Assembly: GCA_021325025.1 (NCBI GenBank)
Contig: JAJPHZ010000019.1
Coordinates: forward strand, 1-64,000
Source of the DNA: Pseudomonadota bacterium
GTDB taxonomy: Bacteria > Desulfobacterota > Binatia > Binatales > Binataceae
DNA length: 64,000 nt
Reading direction: 5' to 3'
Shown here: positions 57,666-64,000 of the stretch, in pieces
Layout: each line of letters begins with the position of its first letter
How positions within the stretch are numbered: position 1 is the first letter of the stretch
The notes under the pieces: model-generated
Seen by the model: the letters and a program-made list of their open reading frames with translations, nothing else
The model's database searches: none
Told to the model about the DNA's origin: nothing
Position numbers and translations under genes: made by a program

Positions 57666-58679
57666 ATGTCGAACCACTTCACTGGTCTCAGTCTCGGACC
57701 GCCGCTGGGCGATCAGCGACTCGACCTCTGCGACTTGTACGCGTTCCAGTCGCCGCGCGACAAGAACAGAACCGTGATTATCCTTAATGCCAATCCCAAC
57801 GCGGACGCACTTCATCCCGACGCCATCTACCGCCTCAACATCGATAATGACGGCGATTACATAACCGACATCGCCTTCAGCTATGTGTTTTCGCCGCCGC
57901 AGGGTGGCAGGCAGTCCGTTGATGTCTTCGTGGCAAAAGGCGCCGAGTCGCGCTCACCAGAAGCGGTAGGGACAAAGATCATCTCCGGCGCTGAAGTCTC
58001 CTTCGGCGCCAAGCCGAATATCATCAAGTCCGGCGCCTACACCTTTTTTGCCGGCAGCCGCAGCGATGCGTTCTTTTTTGATTTCGACGGCATCAAGAAC
58101 CTGTTCGATACCAGGGGCAAACGCAACTTCACCGAGCCTCATCTTGGCGGCAAGTCGCCATGGACCGGCGTGGATTCGAATACAGAAGCCAATGTGTTTT
58201 CGACCGTGATCGAACTGCCGACCAGCGAGCTCAATCCCCGGCCTGAAGTCCATATCTGGGGGCGATGCAGCGTGCGGCGCGACGGCAAGCTGCTGCACGT
58301 CGATCGCGCGGGCCATCCCAGCGTCAGCAGCTTTTTCAACACCGACGACACCAAGGAGGAGTACAACGCGAGCGAACCGGCCAATGACCGCCGGCGATGG
58401 CTCGATCAGTTCGTGCATCTGATGGGGCACACCGGCAATTACACCCGCGAGGAAGCGATCGCGGCGCTCGACAGGGAGCGCACTCTGCCCGACGTGCTGA
58501 GTTTCGATCCGTCCAGGCCCGCGAAATACCCCAATGGCCGCTCCTTCACCGATGACGTGATCGACTACCGCATCGCCTTCCTGACGAAAAATCAGTGTCC
58601 GCCCACCGGCCTCAAACCACACACCGACGTTCTAGACGAGTTTCCCTACCTCGGCACGCCGCATCCGAAAAAGAAGTAG
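57666..58679 (+). CDS. DUF4331 domain protein
   Basis: A 337-residue DUF4331 protein. The N terminus shows G-D-Q-R-L-D-L-C-D-L-Y-A-F-Q-S-P (about 15-30), then L-N-A-N-P-N-A and Y-R-L-N-I-D-N-D-G-D-Y-I-T-D-I-A-F-S-Y-V-F. Asp/Asn-rich loops look like calcium sites. The family is usually secreted, but no signal peptide is present here. Its function is unknown. It is followed by a 15-bp hairpin (58688-58730). Confidence 0.85.
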   Translation: MSNHFTGLSLGPPLGDQRLDLCDLYAFQSPRDKNRTVIILNANPNADALHPDAIYRLNIDNDGDYITDIAFSYVFSPPQGGRQSVDVFVAKGAESRSPEAVGTKIISGAEVSFGAKPNIIKSGAYTFFAGSRSDAFFFDFDGIKNLFDTRGKRNFTEPHLGGKSPWTGVDSNTEANVFSTVIELPTSELNPRPEVHIWGRCSVRRDGKLLHVDRAGHPSVSSFFNTDDTKEEYNASEPANDRRRWLDQFVHLMGHTGNYTREEAIAALDRERTLPDVLSFDPSRPAKYPNGRSFTDDVIDYRIAFLTKNQCPPTGLKPHTDVLDEFPYLGTPHPKKK

Positions 58680-58687
58680 TGCTTGTC

Positions 58688-58730
58688 GAGGCGTCTTCCG
58701 CCGGCATTCCGGGCGGGCGGAAGACGCCTC
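58688..58730 (+). terminator. 15-bp hairpin after DUF4331 gene
   Basis: GAGGCGTCTTCCGCC at 58688-58702 pairs perfectly with GGCGGAAGACGCCTC at 58716-58730 around a 13-base loop. It starts 9 bases after the DUF4331 stop. No T-run follows, so it is a possible but non-classical terminator. Confidence 0.5.
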
Positions 58731-58822
58731 GTGATTGCCGTCCCCGCAGGACGCGTACTATAAGCGCACCAGTCGTCAGCGCGCCGCGATACTTCTGCCT
58801 CGCAGCGGCAAGGAGAAGCATT

Positions 58823-59281
58823 ATGACCGACCAGGAGAAGCTGCAACTGTTGCTCGACCGCGCGGAGATCGGCGAGGTGGTCTACAACTACGCCACCGGC
58901 GTCGATCAGAAAGACGAAAAACTCTTCCGTTCGATCTGGGCGGACGAGATTACCGTCGACGGCGTGGGCGGAAGCTTCGGCGAAAGCAAGCCCGCCACGC
59001 TAAGCGCTGACAAGTGGGCCGCCATCATCATTCGCCGCATCTCCAAATTCGCCGTGACGCAGCACACGCTGAGCAATCCCAGGATCGAGGTCAACGGCGA
59101 TCAGGCCAGCTGCGTGGTGTACATGCAGGCCCGCCATTTCCTCCAGGGATGGAAGCCCGGCGACCCGATCTACGACATGGGCGGCTATTACACCCACAAC
59201 CTGACCCGCACCCCGCAGGGCTGGCGCATCAAGAGCTATTGCCTGCACGTGCTCTGGCAGCTCAACCCGCCCACGGCATAA
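58823..59281 (+). CDS. SnoaL-like/NTF2-fold protein
   Basis: A 152-residue protein of the nuclear transport factor 2-like fold (SnoaL_4 type). Seen are A-E-I-G-E-V-V-Y-N-Y-A-T-G-V-D-Q-K-D and L-F-R-S-I-W-A-D-E-I-T-V-D (about 13-45), then H-T-L-S-N-P-R-I-E-V-N-G-D-Q-A and G-G-Y-Y-T-H. Such proteins act as dehydratases, isomerases or polyketide cyclases; the substrate is unknown. AAGGAG at 58810-58815 supports ATG 58823. Confidence 0.83.
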   Translation: MTDQEKLQLLLDRAEIGEVVYNYATGVDQKDEKLFRSIWADEITVDGVGGSFGESKPATLSADKWAAIIIRRISKFAVTQHTLSNPRIEVNGDQASCVVYMQARHFLQGWKPGDPIYDMGGYYTHNLTRTPQGWRIKSYCLHVLWQLNPPTA

Positions 59282-59341
59282 GAAACACTGGTCAAGCCGG
59301 CCCATCCTAAAACCCGGCCCTCTTTCATTTGAGGAGACCGC

Positions 59342-59575
59342 CGATTTTCAAACCGGTTATGGGTTGGAGTGATTTGTCGATTCATCGGCAGCTCAATGAA
59401 GGGAGAGGATCAAGGTGAGCGTCCTTGATGCGCGGCGCTATTTTTTCAACACCGCGCTTTAAGATTTTGATGCCGGCGCCACAAGCTGCGCCAGGCGCTG
59501 AGGACCCTCCCTCAGCGCTGCGCGCCGACCTCTCCCCGCGGCGAGGCCAATCCAATCCGAACCGTTTGAAAATCG
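59342..59575. repeat. 234-bp element with imperfect terminal inverted repeats
   Basis: CGATTTTCAAACCGG at 59342-59356 (arm continuing to 59367) faces CCAATCCGAACCGTTTGAAAATCG at 59552-59575, which is nearly its reverse complement. Inside is a perfect hairpin, GCGCTGAGG (59495-59503) with CCTCAGCGC (59510-59518). The unit lies between convergent genes and has no coding frame of note. It resembles a small non-autonomous element or an intergenic repeat. Bases 59282-59341 before it and 59576-59629 after it hold no gene. Confidence 0.45.
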
Positions 59576-59629
59576 ACAGTCTTTTCAGGAAAGGAGCGAG
59601 GGTCAGGTCCGACAAGGCGGCCCTCCCGC

Positions 59630-60430
59630 CTACGCGACATTCTTCTTGCCCCGCTCGATCAGGTTGCCGCGGCTGTTGAACTCCTTCTGCTCGTTGGTGG
59701 CGTGGGCGAATTCGTGAGTGTCGAAATGGGCCGACAGCGAGTTGCGCAGGCCCTGGAAATCCATGGTGCGATTGAGCGAGCGCTTCATCAGACGCATCGC
59801 GAACGGCGGCACGTTGGCGATCTTGTTGGCCAGTGCCAGGGTTTCCTCTTCCAGGCGCTCGCGCGGCACCACTCGGTTGACCATCCCCGCCGCCAGCGCG
59901 TCCCGGGCGGAGAGCCGCTCGCCCGTAAACAGCATCTCGCGCGCCTTGCGATTGCTCATCACCCAGGGATGGATCAGCACTTCGACGGCGGGCGCGCCCA
60001 GCGATTGCAGCACCGGGTCGGCGAAGAACGCGTCGTCGGAGGCGACGATCAGGTCGCACATGTTGGCCACCATGAAGCCGCCCGCAATCGCGCCGCCCTG
60101 CACCTGTGCAATGGTGGCCTTGGGCAAATCCCAAATGCGCATGCAGTAGTCGTAAAAGTACTGCTCTTCCATCGACCACCATCCCTCGCGCGTACTGATC
60201 GGATGGGTACCCTTGGGCCAGAAGCCCTTGAGGTCGTGGCCGGAGGAGAAATGCTTGCCCTTGCCGCCGATGATGACGACGCGGATGGAATCATCGTTGG
60301 CCGCCTGCACGACCGCCTGATCCAGTTCGGAGAGCAGTTGCGCGTTCTCCGCGTTGGCGGCCTCCGGGCGGTTGTGACAGATACGGGCCACCGGACCCAA
60401 TTTCTCGTATGACACGGTCTCGAAATTCAC
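59630..60430 (-). CDS. enoyl-CoA hydratase/isomerase family protein
   Basis: A 266-residue crotonase-fold protein. Visible are R-P-E-A-A-N-A-E-N, G-K-G-K-H-F-S-S-G-H-D-L-K (oxyanion loop) and V-Q-G-G-A-I-A-G-G-F-M-V-A-N-M-C-D-L-I-V-A-S. The second catalytic Glu of hydratases is not clearly seen (region G-A-P-A-V-E-V-L). It acts on acyl-CoA thioesters in the cytoplasm. It follows the LLM oxidoreductase on the same strand, 48 bases apart. Confidence 0.87.
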   Translation of the reverse strand: MNFETVSYEKLGPVARICHNRPEAANAENAQLLSELDQAVVQAANDDSIRVVIIGGKGKHFSSGHDLKGFWPKGTHPISTREGWWSMEEQYFYDYCMRIWDLPKATIAQVQGGAIAGGFMVANMCDLIVASDDAFFADPVLQSLGAPAVEVLIHPWVMSNRKAREMLFTGERLSARDALAAGMVNRVVPRERLEEETLALANKIANVPPFAMRLMKRSLNRTMDFQGLRNSLSAHFDTHEFAHATNEQKEFNSRGNLIERGKKNVA

Positions 60431-60478
60431 GATTTATCCTCCTGCTGCGCCGCGCCGATAGTTGCGGACAGCCGCCTC

Positions 60479-61723
60479 TTATCGTCCTTCCTTGGACGGA
60501 TCGTAGGCGAAATGGCGGATGTGCTCGCCGCCGGCGGCGAACGCATAATCCTTGTACGACTCGGGAACCTGCACCTCCGCGCGCCGCTTCATCGCCGCCT
60601 CGATAATCGGCGCCAGGCGCTTTTCCTTCTCGCGGCAGTGCTTTTCGTCGCGCTCGTGGAATTCGGGGATGATGGTCTTGCCGAACAATTCGAGCGACTC
60701 GCAGATGTCCTCGTGCCTAAGCTTGCCGGCCTGCGCGATGAAGTTGATCTGATCGACGCCGGCGGCTTCGTAATCGAGCAGCACCTTGCGGATTTCCTCG
60801 GGCGTGCCGACACAGGAAGGCGCGCCGCTGTCGCCGCCGACGATCCTGATCAGCTCGGGCATCGGCGTGTTGCGAAACTTGCTCCACAAATCGGTTTGCG
60901 CCGGCCGATGGAAGCCGTCGACGTAATAATGGCGGAAGCAGTAGCCGAAGAACGTTCCGTTCTCGGCGCTGAGCTTGCGCGCCAGCGCGCCGTCGCGATG
61001 GCACATGAAGCCGGACAAGAAGCCCACGTTGGCATTGACCGCGTAACCGATCGGCGTGCAGCTCTCCAGCGTCGCATAGTAGTCGCGCGTCCACTTCTGC
61101 GCGTCACTGGCGGACAGGAAGCCGAAGGTCAGCGCGCCGATTCCCATCCGCGCCGCCATCACGATCGTCTCCTGGCGCGAGCAGGCGACCCATACCGGCG
61201 GATGCGGCTTCTGAATCGGCTTGGGGATGACGTTGCGCGGCGGGAACTGGATGTATTTGCCTTCATGACCGCGGAAGGGCTCCTCCACCATCATGCGGCA
61301 GATCACGCCCAGCGCCTCATGCCACATCGCGCGCTTTTCGGCGCGCGAGACGTGAAAGGCGTCCAGTTCGGAGAAGCTGGAGGACTCGCCGGTGCCGAAT
61401 TCCGCGCGCCCGCGGCTGAGCAGGTCCAGCGCCGCGACGCGCTCGGCCACGCGTGCCGGATGGTTGATCGGCGGGGGCAGCAGTGTGACGCCCGACCCCA
61501 GCCGCATCCGCTTGGTGCGCTGGCTGGCGGCGGCCAGAAAGCTTTCGGCTGCTGAGGAATGCGAATACTCCTCCAGGAAGTGGTGTTCGACCTCCCACAG
61601 GTAGTCGAATCCGACCCGGTCGGCGACTTCCAGTTGCTCCAGGCCGTTTTGCCAGGAATTGAGTTCGGACTCGGGGGTCCAGGGCTTGGGCGTCTGCAAC
61701 TCCATCAGGATTCCAAATTTCAT
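60479..61723 (-). CDS. LLM class flavin-dependent oxidoreductase
   Basis: A 414-residue luciferase-like monooxygenase. The start K-F-G-I-L-M-E-L-Q-T-P and F-D-Y-L-W-E-V-E-H-H-F (about 42-52) fit the TIM-barrel fold; K-P-H-P-P-V-W-V-A-C-S and G-T-P-E-E-I-R-K match the copy at the left edge of the window. It uses FMN or F420. ATG 61723 is chosen because AGGAGG stands 8 bases upstream; a GTG at 61732 is an alternative. It is in line with the enoyl-CoA hydratase gene. Confidence 0.92.
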   Translation of the reverse strand: MKFGILMELQTPKPWTPESELNSWQNGLEQLEVADRVGFDYLWEVEHHFLEEYSHSSAAESFLAAASQRTKRMRLGSGVTLLPPPINHPARVAERVAALDLLSRGRAEFGTGESSSFSELDAFHVSRAEKRAMWHEALGVICRMMVEEPFRGHEGKYIQFPPRNVIPKPIQKPHPPVWVACSRQETIVMAARMGIGALTFGFLSASDAQKWTRDYYATLESCTPIGYAVNANVGFLSGFMCHRDGALARKLSAENGTFFGYCFRHYYVDGFHRPAQTDLWSKFRNTPMPELIRIVGGDSGAPSCVGTPEEIRKVLLDYEAAGVDQINFIAQAGKLRHEDICESLELFGKTIIPEFHERDEKHCREKEKRLAPIIEAAMKRRAEVQVPESYKDYAFAAGGEHIRHFAYDPSKEGR

Positions 61724-61962
61724 CAGTGCCACCTCCTAACCGGGTAAGCTGCGCGGACCTGATGCGCAACGGGCCTCCCGCGCAGGCGCTCCCGTCCCCG
61801 ATAATGGCTCAGATAACCCAAGTTTAACAAGCGCAACCCAAGGCCCGTCCTCTTCTCCTTCGGGTTTTGCCCGACCTTGAGCTGTGCTAAACGGGCGTTG
61901 GGGTCCACCGCTCGCGCGCGTCGGGCCGCCGGCTATTCTTGTCGTGGCGGGAGAATCATCAG

Positions 61963-63198
61963 ATGAGTTTCAAAGGAAAAGCTGCAATCGCCGGCCTGGG
62001 GATGACCCCGATGGGCCAGGTCTATGATTTCGACGCGATGGGATTCGCGATCGAGGCGGTGCGTCTGGCGCTCGAGGATGCCGGGCTCAAGGCCTCCGAC
62101 CTCGACGGCTTGCTGGTGCAGCCGGGCGTGGCGTGGCGGGAATCCGCCGGCGGGCTGAGTTGGATGGCGAACACCGAGATGCAGGAGATGATGGGGCTGC
62201 GCGACCTGCGGCTGATCGCGACGATGAATCTGGGCGGAGCGACGGCCGGCGCGATGGTGGCATACGCCGCGCAATGCATCGCAAACGGGATGGCCAACGC
62301 GGTGGCGTGCGTGTTCGCCGACAATCCGCTCAAGCCACCGCAGCCCGGCGCCCAGGGCCGCAGCGGCGCCGCTTATGGCCAGGCCTTGGGGATGAACGCC
62401 AGCTACGGGATGTTCGGCGCGGTCGCAACCTATGGGCTGGTCGCCCAGCGGCACATGGAGCTGTACGGCACCACGGCCGAGCATTTCGGCGCGGTCGCAG
62501 TGGCGCAGCGCAAATGGGCCAACATGAATCCGCTGGCCTTCTTTCGCGATCGGCCGCTGACGATGGAGGACTATCTGAACTCGCGATGGATTTGCGAGCC
62601 GTTTCGCCTGCTCGACTGCTGCCTGGTCTCCAACGGCGGCATTGCCGTTATCGTCACCTCCGCGGAGCGGGCCCGCGATTTGCGCAAACCGCCGGTTTAC
62701 ATCCTGGGCGCGGGCCAGGGCCATCCCGGCGGCGACCCCGTCGATCGGCTGGCCAGCGGCGCGCGGTTGGCCCGGGAAGTCGCCTTCAAGATGGCGGGAA
62801 TCGAGCTCAAGGACATCGACCTGGTGCAACTCTACGACTGCTACACGTTCACCGTGATCGTAACCCTGGAAGACTACGGCTTCTGCCCCAAGGGCGAAGG
62901 CGGGCCCTTCGTGGCCGACGGCCATATCGGGCCGGGCGGATCGCTGCCGGTTAACACGGGTGGTGGCGAATTGAGCGCCTACTACCTGTGGGGCATGACG
63001 CCGCTGTCAGAGGCGATCATGCAGATGCGCGGTGAGGCCGGTGAGCGGCAGGTGAAAAAACACGACCTCTGCCTGGTCTCTGGCAACGGCGGGCATCTGA
63101 CCACGCATTCAACGCTGGTCCTCGGCACCCGGCCGGGGCGCGCGGTCAGGCGCAAGGCGGCGGGAAAGGGCGCGGCCATGGCGCCCGTTGCCAACTAG
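61963..63198 (+). CDS. thiolase-fold protein, Ltp2-like (no catalytic thiolase Cys)
   Basis: A 411-residue SCP-x/thiolase family protein. It starts G-K-A-A-I-A-G-L-G-M-T-P and has A-T-M-N-L-G-G-A-T-A-G-A-M-V where thiolases carry the nucleophilic Cys, so the Cys is absent. Y-D-C-Y-T-F-T-V and L-E-D-Y-G-F-C-P-K-G-E-G-G and the late S-G-N-G-G-H-L-T-T-H-S-T are typical of the Ltp2-type retro-aldolases of steroid side chains, which use Tyr residues. A DUF35 partner is not in the window. The upstream TTG at 61939 is less likely. Confidence 0.83.
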   Translation: MSFKGKAAIAGLGMTPMGQVYDFDAMGFAIEAVRLALEDAGLKASDLDGLLVQPGVAWRESAGGLSWMANTEMQEMMGLRDLRLIATMNLGGATAGAMVAYAAQCIANGMANAVACVFADNPLKPPQPGAQGRSGAAYGQALGMNASYGMFGAVATYGLVAQRHMELYGTTAEHFGAVAVAQRKWANMNPLAFFRDRPLTMEDYLNSRWICEPFRLLDCCLVSNGGIAVIVTSAERARDLRKPPVYILGAGQGHPGGDPVDRLASGARLAREVAFKMAGIELKDIDLVQLYDCYTFTVIVTLEDYGFCPKGEGGPFVADGHIGPGGSLPVNTGGGELSAYYLWGMTPLSEAIMQMRGEAGERQVKKHDLCLVSGNGGHLTTHSTLVLGTRPGRAVRRKAAGKGAAMAPVAN

Positions 63199-63343
63199 GC
63201 GAAACCGTCGAGGATGGAAGCGGGCGGCGCCTTTGAGCTATTAGATCGATTGTAGCCTGGCCCCGCAGCCGGCTACAGGAAACCTTGAAGGTCGGCGGAA
63301 ATCGTTACTCGCTTTTTATAACTTTTTATAAAAGGAGATTGCG

Positions 63344-64000
63344 ATGAGGCAGTACAATCTGGTTTCAGCGGACGATCATGTACAGGAGCCCGGCGACACC
63401 TGGACCAAGCGCGTGCCCGCCAAGCTGCGCGATCGCGCCCCCCGCATCGAGCGCGGACCCGACGGCGACGCCTGGGTGATCGACGGCAAGCGCGGCCGCA
63501 GCATGGGGATGGAAGTCCAGGGCGGCAAGAAGTTCGAGGAATACAAACAGTCAGGCGAGACCTACGACACGATTCGCAAGGGCGCGTGGGATCCGGTTGA
63601 ACGGCTCAAGGACATGGACCTGGACGGCGTGGACGCCGAGGTGCTCTACCCCAACCTGGGCATCGGGCCGCTGTTCCTGCTCGACGACCTGGAGTTGCAG
63701 TTCGCCTGCCTGCGCGCCTACAACGATTTCCTTTCCGAATGGTGCAGCACCGATCCGAGCCGCCTAATCGGCATCGGCCTGGTGCCGACCGACGACGTGC
63801 AGGTCGGCGTCGAGGAACTCAAACACATCGCCAAGCTGCCCGGGCTGCGCGGCGCCCTGCTGCCCACCTATCCGCGCGGCGAGCCGCTCAACTCCGAGAG
63901 CTACGACCCGCTGTGGGCGACGGCGCAGGAGCTTGGCATTCCGATGCATATCCATCTGCGCACCGGTGACCGGCGCACCGAGGGCTTGTTTCAGGCCGGC
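63344..64000 (+). CDS. amidohydrolase family protein (amidohydrolase_2), 5' part
   Basis: The frame opens at ATG 63344 after AAAAGGAGA and runs to the window end, giving 219 residues of a protein usually near 370-400. The start S-A-D-D-H-V-Q-E-P carries the His of the first metal site. The later V-L-Y-P-N-L-G-I-G, Y-N-D-F-L-S-E-W-C and I-P-M-H-I-H-L-R (a His-x-His) are typical of the family also found at 47374-48501. The substrate is unknown; it is in line with the Ltp2-like gene. Confidence 0.85.
   Translation, partial: MRQYNLVSADDHVQEPGDTWTKRVPAKLRDRAPRIERGPDGDAWVIDGKRGRSMGMEVQGGKKFEEYKQSGETYDTIRKGAWDPVERLKDMDLDGVDAEVLYPNLGIGPLFLLDDLELQFACLRAYNDFLSEWCSTDPSRLIGIGLVPTDDVQVGVEELKHIAKLPGLRGALLPTYPRGEPLNSESYDPLWATAQELGIPMHIHLRTGDRRTEGLFQAG

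Overview
The window is a gene-dense stretch of a GC-rich bacterial chromosome with about 64 protein genes, one tmRNA gene and no tRNA, rRNA, CRISPR array, transposase or phage gene that I can see. The host is a diderm: it has Kdo synthesis (kdsB, kdsA), LPS export parts (lptC, lptA) and signal-peptide lipoprotein and periplasmic genes. The order lptC-lptA-rpoN-hpf-ptsN-rapZ is typical of Deltaproteobacteria-like and proteobacterial lineages. A class I lysyl-tRNA synthetase and the many LLM-type flavin oxidoreductases, amidohydrolase-2 enzymes, SDRs and thiolase-like genes suggest an environmental lineage such as Binatota or a related Desulfobacterota-like group. That placement is an inference, not a measurement.

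Layout. 1-756 is the end of a flavin-dependent oxidoreductase. 1378-6143 is a tightly overlapping five-gene operon (DOMON-like, DUF1460 amidase-like, glycosyltransferase 2, DUF4922 HIT-like, SpoIID/LytB) that ends in a strong terminator hairpin. 6473-8345 holds small cupin, monooxygenase and SDR genes. 8826-11214 is a proteostasis island with three Hsp20 genes and a reduced DnaJ. The tmRNA gene lies at 11477-11835 (minus), next to a 1430-residue multi-PAS hybrid histidine kinase. 16774-19291 is an arsenic operon (arsR, arsI, arsC, acr3), followed by smpB. 20065-22815 has secreted/TPR/DD-carboxypeptidase genes and a 40-residue extremely basic protein. 22872-31129 is the envelope and nitrogen/PTS regulation block (kdsB-pyrG-kdsA-lptC-lptA-rpoN-hpf-ptsN-rapZ).

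31175-39205 carries an SDR, a TVP38-type membrane protein, the methyl-cycle genes metK and ahcY, an HPr-like protein, a DHH phosphoesterase, and a small zinc protein coupled to lysS. 39375-48501 mixes metabolic genes (beta-propeller, cysteine-dioxygenase-like, cyclase, HpaB-like flavoenzyme, amidohydrolase) with hemW and murJ. 48626-51611 is a peroxide/iron-type operon: a Fur/PerR regulator with a perfect palindromic operator, a rubrerythrin, a CCG-domain Fe-S protein and DUF3501. 51749-57287 has a NusG paralogue, a lipoprotein, a DegT aminotransferase, and an opposing aminotransferase-flavoprotein-YceI unit. 57666-64000 is catabolic in character: DUF4331, SnoaL-like, enoyl-CoA hydratase, LLM oxidoreductase, Ltp2-like thiolase fold protein and a truncated amidohydrolase.

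The strongest candidates for undescribed biology are the 1378-6143 operon and the PerR-rubrerythrin-Fe-S-DUF3501 operon. Smaller oddities are a RapZ with a degenerate P-loop, an HPr with an altered active-site signature, a 40-residue Arg/Lys-rich protein, and a zinc-ribbon protein coupled to class I LysRS.
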